DNA of 64,000 nt from positions 62,001-126,000 of the forward strand of contig NZ_AUHM01000020.1 of NCBI RefSeq assembly GCF_000423185.1. Reading direction: 5' to 3'. The number at the start of each line of letters is the position of its first letter. The stretch's first letter is position 1. Below the pieces are notes generated by a model. That model was not told the DNA's origin. It saw nothing but the letters and a program-made list of their open reading frames with translations, and made no database searches. Origin of the DNA: Inquilinus limosus DSM 16000 (lineage in GTDB: Bacteria > Pseudomonadota > Alphaproteobacteria > DSM-16000 > Inquilinaceae). Shown in pieces: positions 45,691-54,281 of the stretch. A program made the position numbers and the translations under genes.

Positions 45691-46176
45691 ATGGCCGAGG
45701 TGACGGTGCGGCCGGCGAAGCCGGGCGATCGCGCGGCGCTGCTGGCGGCGCTGGTCGACATGCAGGAGTACGAGCGGGCGCTGCATGACACGCGGCGGCC
45801 GGGCAGCGAGACGGCGCAGCCCTATCTCGACTGGCTCGAGGGCCACGCGGCGGAGCGCGGCGGCGTGATCCTGGTGGCGGTGTCGGCCGACGGTGACCTC
45901 GCCGGCTTCTCCGCCGGCTGGGTGCAGCAGGACGACCTCATTTCCGAGACCTCGGATTCCAACCGCTTCGGCTATGTGTCCGACGTCTACACCGCGCCGG
46001 CCTGGCGGGGGCGCGGCGTCGCCGGCCGGCTGCTGGCGGCGATCGAGGCGCATCTGCGCGGCGCCGGCGTGGTGCGGATGCGGATCGGCGTGCTGGCGAA
46101 CAACGACAGCGCCATACGCGCCTATCGCAAGCACGGTTTCGATCCCTACGAGATGATCCTGGAGAAGCGGTTGTGA
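45691..46176 (+). CDS. GNAT family N-acetyltransferase
   Basis: A 161-aa acetyl-CoA-dependent acyltransferase fold. The acetyl-CoA loop lies in TAPAWRGRGVAGRLLAAIEAHL, after the FGYVSDVYT strand, and the C-terminal VLANNDSAIRAYRKHGFDPYE block is typical. GGGGGAG lies 4 bases before ATG 45691. The substrate cannot be predicted. Divergent from the SPFH gene and convergent with the GT2 gene. Confidence 0.88.
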   Translation: MAEVTVRPAKPGDRAALLAALVDMQEYERALHDTRRPGSETAQPYLDWLEGHAAERGGVILVAVSADGDLAGFSAGWVQQDDLISETSDSNRFGYVSDVYTAPAWRGRGVAGRLLAAIEAHLRGAGVVRMRIGVLANNDSAIRAYRKHGFDPYEMILEKRL

Positions 46177-46216
46177 GCGCGCAGGCCGGGGAGCCAAGCC
46201 CCGGCCCGCCTCGATC

Positions 46217-47770
46217 TCAGCTCCGCGGGTTCGGCTGCGGCGCCGCCGTCCCGGCCGCCGGCGGGGTCAGCTTCACGCCCGGCAGCGTGCGGGGAAGGGC
46301 GCGCGGGTCGAGCCGCAGGTCGTAGCGCTCGGCCAGGAGGGCCGTGCCCATGATCAGGAGCCCAGTGCCGGACACGACCAGGAACGGCAGGTACCAGGCC
46401 AGGTCGGTCAGGACCATGCCGAGCAGCACCGCGCCGGCCGCCGTTTCCGGAACGCCGCTGCCGGCGCCGCTGCGGTAGCCGGAGCGGCGCGAGCTGCCCT
46501 TCTTCGGCGTGCGCACGAAGCCGCTGCGCCGGCCGAGGAAGGCCTCGATCACGCCGCGGGAGTTCGACAGCGACAGGCCCGCGTTCAGCGCCATGGTGGC
46601 GAGCATGTCCATGACGGCCTGGCCGAGCCGCTCCCGCCGCACGGCGCAGCGGCCGGAGATCAGGAAGGCCGCGGTGCCGGAGATGCCGAGCACGGTCGAG
46701 ACCACGCCCAGCGCGGTCAGCGCCACGGGCTGGTCGAAGCCGATGCCGAGGAACATCAGCGTGTTCACCATGGCGAGGGCGCCCAGCGGGTAGAACATGC
46801 ACTGCAGCAACTGCAGGCTGACCGCGACCTTGGTCTTGCGCGGCAGGGCCGAGCGCCAGATCGTCGGCAGCAGCTTGCAGGCGACCTGGGCGAAGCCCTT
46901 GGTCCAGCGGAACTGCTGCACCCGCCAGGCGGCGATGCTCGACGGCAGCTCGCCCGGCACGGTGATGTCGGACAGGTAGCGGGCGCGCCAGCCCTTGAGA
47001 TGGGCGCGCAGGCTGAGGTCCAGATCCTCGGTCAGCGTGTCGGCCTTCCAGCCGCCGGCATCGTCGATCGCGGCACGGCGCCAGATGCCGCAGGTGCCGT
47101 TGAAGGGCAGGGGCAGGCCGGTCATGCTGCGGGCCGGCTGCTCGATCCCGAAATGCGCGTCCAGCATCAGCGTCTGGGCGCGGGTCAGGCGGTTCTCGTC
47201 GCCGTTCAGATGCTCCCAGCGGCCTTGCACGAAGGCCAGGCGCTGGTCGTTCTCCAGCACGCCGACGGTGCGGCGCAGGAAATCCGGCCGCGGGATGAAG
47301 TCGGCGTCGAAGATCGCGACATAGGGGTGGTCGGTGGCGGCCAGCCCGGCGTGCAGCGCCCCGGCCTTGAAGCCGGTGCGGTCGGTGCGGTGCAGCCGGT
47401 GGGCGTCGACGCCGGCGGCGCGCAGTTCCCGGATCGCCGCTTCGGCGATCTCACGGGTCTCGTCGACGCTGTCGTCGAGCAGCTGGATCGTCAGCTTGTC
47501 CTGCGGCCAGTCGAGCGCGGCGGCGGCGCCGAGGATGCGGCGCACCACATGCCGCTCGTTGAACACCGGAATCTGGATCAGGACCCTGGGCAGGTCGTCG
47601 TCATCCGGGGCTGGAGCCGCCTTCTGATTCGCCAGGCTCTGGCCCTGCGACTGATGGCGCCAGAAGGTGATCGCGAGCCAGAGGAGATTGCATGACAGGA
47701 GGCACAATAGCGTCAGCGCGATGGCGAGTAGACCGTATACGCTGAATTCGAAGATCTCTAAGGGGGTCAA
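46217..47770 (-). CDS. Processive family-2 glycosyltransferase (cellulose/glucomannan synthase-like)
   Basis: Inner-membrane glycosyltransferase (517 aa). An N-terminal membrane helix is followed by a GT2 catalytic domain: IQIPVFNERHVVRRIL, LDDSVDETREI, IFDADFIPRPDFLRR (DxD region), TEDLDLSLRAHLKGW and the processive motif QFRWTKG. At least four more membrane segments follow. The pattern matches bacterial beta-mannan/glucan synthase-like enzymes. The start appears to be TTG at 47770, as no ATG or GTG lies between the upstream stop and the conserved region. Product polysaccharide unknown. Confidence 0.86.
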   Translation of the reverse strand: MTPLEIFEFSVYGLLAIALTLLCLLSCNLLWLAITFWRHQSQGQSLANQKAAPAPDDDDLPRVLIQIPVFNERHVVRRILGAAAALDWPQDKLTIQLLDDSVDETREIAEAAIRELRAAGVDAHRLHRTDRTGFKAGALHAGLAATDHPYVAIFDADFIPRPDFLRRTVGVLENDQRLAFVQGRWEHLNGDENRLTRAQTLMLDAHFGIEQPARSMTGLPLPFNGTCGIWRRAAIDDAGGWKADTLTEDLDLSLRAHLKGWRARYLSDITVPGELPSSIAAWRVQQFRWTKGFAQVACKLLPTIWRSALPRKTKVAVSLQLLQCMFYPLGALAMVNTLMFLGIGFDQPVALTALGVVSTVLGISGTAAFLISGRCAVRRERLGQAVMDMLATMALNAGLSLSNSRGVIEAFLGRRSGFVRTPKKGSSRRSGYRSGAGSGVPETAAGAVLLGMVLTDLAWYLPFLVVSGTGLLIMGTALLAERYDLRLDPRALPRTLPGVKLTPPAAGTAAPQPNPRS

Positions 47771-48009
47771 GATGGCCCGGCCTTTTCTTGCGTATAGTCA
47801 GTGTTCAAAACAGCCGACTCATGTCGTTGTTCCGTCATACTACCGTATCGACGGATCGCCGACATCAAACGCAACGGAACGTGGCACCAGCATGGCAGCC
47901 ATCGGGCGGCCTCCGGGCCGGTCCCCTTGGAATGCCTTGAATCGTCGGACTTGTGCGATAGGCTGGGCGCCGGCCCGCCGATCCGGGGCCAAGGAAGGAA
48001 ACCGCCGCC

Positions 48010-48945
48010 ATGACCAAACCCGTCGTCCTCGCTTTGGCCGGCCTGATGCCCGGCCCCTTCGCCGAGCTGGAGGCGAACTGCACCGTGCACCGGCTGTGGG
48101 AGGCGGCGGATCGTGAGGAACTGATCCGGCGGGTGGCGCCGGAGGTCCGCGGCATCGTCACCGGCCCCGGCGTCTCGGCCGAGTTCATGGACCGGTTCCC
48201 GGCGCTGGAGATCATCGGCAATTTCGGCGTCGGCTACGACAAGGTCGACACCGTCCACGCCAAGAGCCGCGGCGTCCGCGTCACCAACACCCCCGGCGTG
48301 CTCGACGACGAGGTGGCGGATCTCGGCCTCTTGCTGATGCTGGCGACGGCGCGGCGGCTCTGCGTCGGCGACCGCTTCGTGCGTGCCGGGAAATGGCTCG
48401 AAGGCGGCCTGCCGCTGGCCCGCAGCCTGCGCGGCAAGCGGCTCGGCGTCGTCGGCATGGGCCGGATCGGCCAGGCGGTGGCGGAGCGGGCAAAGATCTT
48501 CGGCCTGTCGATCGCCTGGCACGGGCCGCGGGCGAAGCCGGAGATCGACTATCCGTACTATCCGGACCTGGTGGCGCTGGCCCGCGACAGCGACGTGCTG
48601 GTGCTGTGCTGCCCGGGCGGCGCCGCGACCCACCACATCGTCAACCGGGCGGTGATCGAGGCGCTGGGGCCCGAAGGCATCCTGGTCAACATCGCCCGCG
48701 GCACGGTGGTGGACGAGCCGGAGATGGTCGCGGCCCTGGTCGACGGCCGGCTAGGCGCCGCCGGCCTCGATGTGTTCGAGCATGAGCCGAAGGTGCCGGA
48801 GGCGCTGTACGGCCTCGACAACGTCGTGCTGCAGCCGCATGTCGGCAGCGCCACGGTCGAGACCCGCAACGCCATGGCCGACCTCGTCGTCCGCAACCTC
48901 CTGGCCCATTTCGCCGGCAAGCCGCTGCTGACGCCGGTGGTGTGA
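48010..48945 (+). CDS. D-isomer-specific 2-hydroxyacid dehydrogenase
   Basis: NAD(P)H-dependent reductase of 2-keto acids such as glyoxylate or hydroxypyruvate (311 aa). The nucleotide motif is VVGMGRIGQAVAERAKIFG, with catalytic Arg in VNIARGTVVDEPEM, Glu in FEHEPKVPEAL and His in LQPHVGSATVETRNAM. AAGGAAGGA lies 9 bases before the ATG. It is convergent with the RraA-like gene. It may handle keto acids from the adjacent sugar-acid operon, which is an inference from location. Confidence 0.9.
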   Translation: MTKPVVLALAGLMPGPFAELEANCTVHRLWEAADREELIRRVAPEVRGIVTGPGVSAEFMDRFPALEIIGNFGVGYDKVDTVHAKSRGVRVTNTPGVLDDEVADLGLLLMLATARRLCVGDRFVRAGKWLEGGLPLARSLRGKRLGVVGMGRIGQAVAERAKIFGLSIAWHGPRAKPEIDYPYYPDLVALARDSDVLVLCCPGGAATHHIVNRAVIEALGPEGILVNIARGTVVDEPEMVAALVDGRLGAAGLDVFEHEPKVPEALYGLDNVVLQPHVGSATVETRNAMADLVVRNLLAHFAGKPLLTPVV

Positions 48946-48968
48946 GGCGGAAGCCGCAACCACTCACT

Positions 48969-49054
48969 CGTCATTGCGAGCGTAGCGAAGCAATCCAGGG
49001 GCCAGCGCGAGCCGCCCTGGATTGCTTCGTCGGCTTCGCCTCCTCGCAATGACG
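48969..49054. repeat. Palindromic repeat (CGTCATTGCGAG type)
   Basis: Outer arms CGTCATTGCGAG (48969-48980) and CTCGCAATGACG (49043-49054), inner arms GAAGCAATCCAGGG and CCCTGGATTGCTTC. One long imperfect hairpin in the gap between two convergent genes. Related in outline to the 18190-18279 element. Confidence 0.88.
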
Positions 49055-49068
49055 GTTGGGGGAAGCGG

Positions 49069-49788
49069 TTACCGTCCGTTGGCCTTGCGCCAGGCGGCGA
49101 AGTCGAGCCTGGTCTGCTCCTCGGTCGCCGGGTAGAGGCCCAGGATCGAGCGGCCCTTCATCACCTCCTCGGTGACGAAGTCCTCGAAGGCGGTCATCTC
49201 CACCGCCTCCTCGGTGATCTCGTCGGCGATGTTCGCCGGGATCACCACCACGCCCTCGGCGTCGCCGACCACCACGTCGCCGGGGAACACCGGCACATCG
49301 CCGCAGCCGATCGGCACGTTGATGTCCAGCGCCTGGTGGCGGGTCAGGTTGGTCGGCGCCGCCGGGCGGTTGTGATAGGCGGGGATGCCGAGCTTCGCGA
49401 TCTCGGGCGAATCGCGGAATCCGCCGTCGGTGACGACGCCGGCGACGCCGCGCTTCATCAGCCGCGCCACCAGGATCGACCCGGCCGAGGCGGCGCGCGG
49501 GTCCTTGCGGCTGTCGATGACGAAGACGGCGCCGGGCGGGCATTCCTCAACCGCCTTGCGCTGCGGATGGGCGCGGTCCTGGAACACGCTGATCGGGTTC
49601 AGGTCCTCGCGCGCCGGAATGTAGCGCAGGGTGAAGGCCTCGCCGACCATCGGTCCGGCCGACGGGTTCAGCGGATGCACGTCCTGGATGAACTGGTTGC
49701 GCAGGCCGCGCTTGAACAGCGCCGTGGTCAGGGTGGCGGTGCTGACGGTCTTCAGCTTGTCCCGGGTCTCGGGCTTCAATCCGGTCAT
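49069..49788 (-). CDS. RraA-like protein (4-hydroxy-4-methyl-2-oxoglutarate aldolase family)
   Basis: A 239-aa member of the RraA/HMG aldolase fold. The metal and substrate loop GVVTDGGFRDSPEIAKLGIP carries the DGGxRD signature, and PGDVVVGDAEGVVVIP is the second conserved block. In catabolic operons these proteins act as aldolases on 4-hydroxy-2-oxo acids or as related lyases rather than as RNase E inhibitors. It is the last gene of the operon reading from 55295 to 49069, 30 bases after the lactonase-like gene. Confidence 0.86.
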   Translation of the reverse strand: MTGLKPETRDKLKTVSTATLTTALFKRGLRNQFIQDVHPLNPSAGPMVGEAFTLRYIPAREDLNPISVFQDRAHPQRKAVEECPPGAVFVIDSRKDPRAASAGSILVARLMKRGVAGVVTDGGFRDSPEIAKLGIPAYHNRPAAPTNLTRHQALDINVPIGCGDVPVFPGDVVVGDAEGVVVIPANIADEITEEAVEMTAFEDFVTEEVMKGRSILGLYPATEEQTRLDFAAWRKANGR

Positions 49789-49818
49789 TCGGTCATCCTC
49801 GCGATGGCGGGATCGGCA

Positions 49819-50838
49819 TCAGCCGACCGTTGCGCCTTGGGTGCCCACATAGAGGGCATAGACGGACTGGCTGGCGGCCATGAACAGGCGGTTGCGCGCC
49901 TCGCCGCCGAAGCACAGGTTGGCGCAGCGCTCCGGCAGCGCGATCCGGCCGATCGGCTTGCCGGCCGGGTTGAACACCATCACCCCGTCCAGCTCGTCGC
50001 TGCCCATGCCCCAACCGCACCAGAGATTGCCGTCGACATCGACGCGCAGCCCGTCCGCGGTGCCCTTGCCGCAATCCACCGCCACGCGGCGGTTGGCGAT
50101 GCCGCGACCGCCATCGACCACGTCATAGGCCTGGATCAGGCGGTTCGGCTTGGCGCCGCCTTCGACCACGTAGAGGATCTTCTCGTCGGGCGAGAAGGCA
50201 AGGCCGTTGGGCCGATTCAGATCCCCCGCGACCACGGCCAGCGCGCCGGTCTCCGGATCCAGCCGGTAAAGGTTGGTCGGCAGCTCCGGCTCCGCCTTGC
50301 GTCCCTCGTAATTGCCGAGGATGCCGAAGGGCGGATCGCTGAACCAGATCGAGCCGTCGGACCTGACCACGACGTCGTTGGGCGAGTTCAGCGGCTTGCC
50401 CTCAAACCGGTCGGCCAGCACGGTGATGGTGCCGTCATATTCGGTGCGGGTGACGCGGCGGCCCAGATGCTCGCAGGTGACCAGCCGGCCCTGGCGGTCG
50501 CGGGTGTTGCCGTTGGCGTTGTTGGAGGGCTTGCGGAATTCGCTGACCGCCCCGGTCTCCTCGTCCCATTTCAGGATCCGGTTGTTCGGGATGTCGCTCC
50601 ATAGGAGATAGCGGCCGTCGCCGAACCAGACCGGCACCTCGCACCAGCGGCAGCCGGTGGCGATCCGTTCCACCGCGGCGTTGCCGATCATGTATTTGGT
50701 AAAGCTGGGATCCAGCGCCTGCACCGCCGGGTCGGGGTAGCGTGTCGTCGGGGCCCATTGGGCCCGGGCCGCGGTCGTGATCGATGCGGCGGCGATGGCG
50801 GCTCCGGCCATGATCACCTCACGTCTGCTGCGGTTCAT
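49819..50838 (-). CDS. SMP-30/gluconolactonase family protein with Tat-type signal
   Basis: Beta-propeller hydrolase (339 aa) of the gluconolactonase family, exported by a probable twin-arginine signal (RSRREVIMAGAAIAAAS). Family blocks: NPNGxxRDRQG-like NANGNTRDRQGRLVTCEH, LNSPNDVVVRSDGSIWFSDP, RPNGLAFSPDEKILYV and ADGLRVDVDGNLW. It would hydrolyse a sugar lactone in the periplasm to the sugar acid. ATG 50838 is just after the dehydratase stop (19 bases). A paralogue lies at the right end of the window. Confidence 0.88.
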   Translation of the reverse strand: MNRSRREVIMAGAAIAAASITTAARAQWAPTTRYPDPAVQALDPSFTKYMIGNAAVERIATGCRWCEVPVWFGDGRYLLWSDIPNNRILKWDEETGAVSEFRKPSNNANGNTRDRQGRLVTCEHLGRRVTRTEYDGTITVLADRFEGKPLNSPNDVVVRSDGSIWFSDPPFGILGNYEGRKAEPELPTNLYRLDPETGALAVVAGDLNRPNGLAFSPDEKILYVVEGGAKPNRLIQAYDVVDGGRGIANRRVAVDCGKGTADGLRVDVDGNLWCGWGMGSDELDGVMVFNPAGKPIGRIALPERCANLCFGGEARNRLFMAASQSVYALYVGTQGATVG

Positions 50839-50857
50839 GCCTGGTCTCTTGGGGTGG

Positions 50858-52600
50858 TCAGAAGATGTCGGGCTCGCCCACCGGCGCGCCGAAGCCGGTC
50901 TCGAGGAAGTCGAAGTCGCAGCCTTCATGCGCCTGGCGGATGTGGCGGTTGAACATCCAGCCGTAGCCGCGCTCGAAGCGGGGCTGCGGCGGCGTCCATT
51001 CGGCCCGGCGGCGCGCCAGCTCCGCCTCCGGCACCTCCATGTCGATGCGGCGGGCGGCGACGTCGAGGGTGACGATGTCGCCGGTGCGCAGCAGCGCCAG
51101 CGGGCCGCCGACATAGGCTTCCGGCGAGACGTGCAGGATGCAGGCGCCGTAGCTGGTGCCGCTCATGCGGGCGTCGGAGATGCGGACCATGTCGCGCACG
51201 CCCTGCTTCACCAGCGTCTTCGGGATCGGCAGCATGCCCCATTCCGGCATGCCCGGGCCGCCTTGGGGACCCGCATTCCGCAGCACCAGCACATGGTCCG
51301 GCGTGACGTCGAGGTCGTCGCGGTCGATCGCCGCCTTCATCGACGGGTAGTCGTCGAACACCAGGGCCGGGCCGCTGTGCTTCAGGAAGCGAGGATCGCA
51401 GGCGCTGGGCTTGATGACGCAGCCGTCCGGCGCCAGGTTGCCGCGCAGCACCGCCAGCGCGCCCTCGGCATAGACCGGGTTGTCGATCGGGCGGATCACG
51501 TCGTCGTTGTAGACTTCGGCGCCGGCGATGTTCTCGCCCAGCGTGCGGCCGGTGACGGTCAGCGCGTCGAGATCGAGGTGGTCGCGGATCCGCGTCATCA
51601 GCGCCGGCAGGCCACCGGCGTAAAAGAAGTCCTCCATCAGATACTGGTCGCCGCTGGGCCGGACATTGCCGATCACCGGCACCACCCGGCTGGCCGCGTC
51701 GAACTGGTCGAGCCCGATGTCGGCGCCGGCCCGCCGCGCCATGGCGACGAGATGGATGATGGCGTTGGTCGAGCAGCCCATCGCCATCGCCACCGCGATC
51801 GCGTTCTCGAAGGCGGCGCGGGTCTGGATCCGGGCCGGGACCAGGTCCTCCCACACCATCTCGACGATGCGGCGGCCGCAGGCCGCGGACATGCGGATAT
51901 GGCCCGCATCCACGGCCGGGATCGAGGAGGCGCCGGGCAAGGTCATGCCGATCGCCTCGGCGATCGCGGTCATGGTGCTGGCCGTGCCCATGGTCATGCA
52001 GTGGCCGTAGCTGCGGGCGATGCCGCCCTCGATCTCGACCCATTCCGCGGCGCTGATGTTGCCGGCCCGGCGCTCGTCCCAGAACTTCCAGGCGTCGGAG
52101 CCGGAGCCGAGCACCTTGCCCTTCCAGTTGCCGCGCAGCATCGGCCCGGCCGGCAGGTAGATCGCCGGCAGCCCGGCGCTGGTGGCGCCCATCAGCAGGC
52201 CGGGCGTGGTCTTGTCGCAGCCGCCCAGCAGCACCGCGCCGTCGACGGGGTGGGAGCGCAGCAGTTCCTCCACCTCCATCGCCAGCAGGTTGCGGTACAG
52301 CATGGTGGTCGGCTTGACGTAGTTCTCCGACAGCGACAGCGCCGGCAGCTCGATCGGGAAGCCGCCAGCCTGCAGCACGCCGCGCTTCACATCCTCGACC
52401 CGGTGCTTGAAATGGGCGTGGCAGGGGTTGATGTCGGACCAGGTGTTGATCAGCGCGATCACCGGGCGGCCGGCCCAGTCCTCGGGCGCGTAGCCCATCT
52501 GCATGGCGCGGGAGCGGTGGCCGAAGGAGCGCAGGTCGTCGGGCGCGAACCAGCGGGCGCTGCGCAGGGTGTCGGGCGTCTTGCGGCGGATGTTGGTCAT
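50858..52600 (-). CDS. IlvD/Edd family sugar-acid dehydratase
   Basis: Iron-sulfur dehydratase (580 aa) that converts an aldonic acid to a 2-keto-3-deoxy acid. Cluster ligand motifs are NTWSDINPCHAHFK, LLGGCDKTTPGLLMGA and SYGHCMTMGTASTM. MGCSTNAIIHLVAMARRAG and SDARMSGTSYGACILHV are further family blocks. It resembles arabinonate/xylonate dehydratases more than IlvD, but the exact substrate cannot be read. It lies between the ABC permease (46 bases) and the lactonase-like gene. Confidence 0.92.
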   Translation of the reverse strand: MTNIRRKTPDTLRSARWFAPDDLRSFGHRSRAMQMGYAPEDWAGRPVIALINTWSDINPCHAHFKHRVEDVKRGVLQAGGFPIELPALSLSENYVKPTTMLYRNLLAMEVEELLRSHPVDGAVLLGGCDKTTPGLLMGATSAGLPAIYLPAGPMLRGNWKGKVLGSGSDAWKFWDERRAGNISAAEWVEIEGGIARSYGHCMTMGTASTMTAIAEAIGMTLPGASSIPAVDAGHIRMSAACGRRIVEMVWEDLVPARIQTRAAFENAIAVAMAMGCSTNAIIHLVAMARRAGADIGLDQFDAASRVVPVIGNVRPSGDQYLMEDFFYAGGLPALMTRIRDHLDLDALTVTGRTLGENIAGAEVYNDDVIRPIDNPVYAEGALAVLRGNLAPDGCVIKPSACDPRFLKHSGPALVFDDYPSMKAAIDRDDLDVTPDHVLVLRNAGPQGGPGMPEWGMLPIPKTLVKQGVRDMVRISDARMSGTSYGACILHVSPEAYVGGPLALLRTGDIVTLDVAARRIDMEVPEAELARRRAEWTPPQPRFERGYGWMFNRHIRQAHEGCDFDFLETGFGAPVGEPDIF

Positions 52601-52646
52601 GGTGGGGTGCTGCCGTCTCGGAAGGATCGGTGGCTGGGGCAGGGAC

Positions 52647-53513
52647 TCAGTTCTGCAGCCCCCATCGTCGCACCGTCCGGCGCTCGATCGACCGGAAAAT
52701 CACGTTCTCGACCAGAAGACCGATGATGATGACGGTGAGCAGCCCGGCGAAGACCGAGGGAATGTCGAGCAGGTTCCGGTTCTCGAAGATGAACCAGCCG
52801 AGCCCGCCCTGGCCGGAGGAGACGCCGAACACCAGCTCGGCCGCAATCAGGGTGCGCCAGGCGAAGGCCCAGCCGATCTTGAGCCCGGTCAGGATCGAAG
52901 GGAAGGCGGCCGGCACCAGGATGCGGGCGACGTAGCCGAGGCCCTTAAGGCCGTAGTTGCGCCCGACCATGCGCAGCGTCTGCGACACGCCGAGGAAGCC
53001 GGAATGGGTGTTCAGCGCCACCGCCCACAGCACCGAATGGATCAGCACGAAGACCAGGCTGCCGGTGCCGAGCCCGAACCAGATCAGGGCGAGCGGCAAG
53101 AGGGCGATGGCCGGCAGCGGGTTGAACATCGCCGTCATGGTCTCGAGGAAGTCGGTGCCGACCCGGGTGTTGATCGCCAGCACCGTCAGCAGGGCGGCCA
53201 GCGCGATGCCGGCGGCGTAGCCCATCAGCAGGATCTTGATCGAGGTCCAGGCCCGCAGCGCCAGCGGGCCGCGGACGAAGCCGTCGACCATGGCCGAGAG
53301 CGTGTCGCCCAGCGTCGGGAACAGCAGCGGGTTGTCGAGGATCGAGGCGTAGACCTGCCAGATCGCGGCCAGCACCAGGATCAGCACGGTCTTACGGATG
53401 ACGGGGCTGCCCCACAGCAGCTCGGCCATCCCGAGCTTCCGCTCGACCGAAGCGATCTGGGCCGACGCGGCCGCGTCGGCCTCGCTCATCATCAGGATCT
53501 GGGCCTGGCCCAT
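52647..53513 (-). CDS. NitT/TauT-type ABC transporter permease
   Basis: Inner-membrane permease (288 aa, about six hydrophobic segments). The family block LPLALIWFGLGTGSLVFVLI with the EAA-like loop, GYVARILVPAAFPSILTGLK and AWRTLIAAELV identify the SsuC/TauC type. GGGAG lies 8 bases before ATG 53513; the gap to the ATPase stop is 5 bases. With its ATPase and binding protein it forms an importer likely serving the sugar-acid pathway downstream. Confidence 0.92.
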   Translation of the reverse strand: MGQAQILMMSEADAAASAQIASVERKLGMAELLWGSPVIRKTVLILVLAAIWQVYASILDNPLLFPTLGDTLSAMVDGFVRGPLALRAWTSIKILLMGYAAGIALAALLTVLAINTRVGTDFLETMTAMFNPLPAIALLPLALIWFGLGTGSLVFVLIHSVLWAVALNTHSGFLGVSQTLRMVGRNYGLKGLGYVARILVPAAFPSILTGLKIGWAFAWRTLIAAELVFGVSSGQGGLGWFIFENRNLLDIPSVFAGLLTVIIIGLLVENVIFRSIERRTVRRWGLQN

Positions 53514-53518
53514 CGCGA

Positions 53519-54280
53519 TCACTCCCTGTGTCCCGGCCCGGCGAAGAGCAGATCGTGGATCTGCCGCTCCAGCTGGCCGGCGCTGCCGTCCTCGGACGAG
53601 ACCTGGTCGACGTCGCGCACCTCGGCCTTGACCCGGCCGGGATGCGGGGACAGCAGCAGGATGCGGTTGCCGATGCGGATCGCCTCGGCGATGGAATGGG
53701 TGACGAAGAGGACGGTGAAGCGCGTGTCCTCCCACAGCTGCAGCAGCTCGTCCTGCATCTGCCGGCGGGTGAGGGCGTCGAGCGCGGCGAATGGCTCGTC
53801 CATCAGCAGGATGTCCGGCTCCATCGCCATGCCGCGGGCGATGGCGACGCGCTGCTTCATGCCGCCCGACAGCGTGTGCGGATAGCTGTCGACCGCCCGG
53901 GTCAGGTGGACCTTCTCGATATAGGCCCGGGCCCGCTCCTCCGCCTCGCGCCGTGGCAGCTTCCGCGCCGTGCGCAGCGGGAACATCACGTTCTCCAGCA
54001 CGGTCTTCCAGGGCAGCAGCTGGTCGAACTCCTGGAACACCATCATCCGGTCGGCGCCCGGCTCCTCGACCTCGCGGTCCTTGATCCGGATCGCGCCCTC
54101 GCTCGGCCGCATATAGCCGCCGACCGCCTTCAGGAGGGTGGACTTGCCGCAGCCGGACGGGCCCAGCAGCACGAAGCGGTCCGACCGGTCGACTTGGAAG
54201 CTGACCCGCTCGGTCGCGGTGACCTGGACCGACGGTGTCTTGTAGCGCAGCGTGACGCCGCGGACGTCGAGCAGCGCCAT
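53519..54280 (-). CDS. NitT/TauT-type ABC transporter ATPase
   Basis: Cytoplasmic ATPase (253 aa). Walker A GPSGCGKSTLLKAVGG, signature TLSGGMKQRVAIARGM, Walker B ILLMDEPFAALDAL and switch His in LFVTHSIAEAIRIG. VFQEFDQLLPWKTVLENV is typical of SsuB/TauB proteins. One base separates it from the binding-protein stop. Confidence 0.95.
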   Translation of the reverse strand: MALLDVRGVTLRYKTPSVQVTATERVSFQVDRSDRFVLLGPSGCGKSTLLKAVGGYMRPSEGAIRIKDREVEEPGADRMMVFQEFDQLLPWKTVLENVMFPLRTARKLPRREAEERARAYIEKVHLTRAVDSYPHTLSGGMKQRVAIARGMAMEPDILLMDEPFAALDALTRRQMQDELLQLWEDTRFTVLFVTHSIAEAIRIGNRILLLSPHPGRVKAEVRDVDQVSSEDGSAGQLERQIHDLLFAGPGHRE

Positions 54281-54281
54281 C

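Noticed and set aside
44496-45791. Longer version of the SPFH gene starting at 45791
   Set aside because: The extra N-terminal 62 residues are low-complexity, overlap the GNAT gene, and a strong GGAGGGG site favours ATG 45605.
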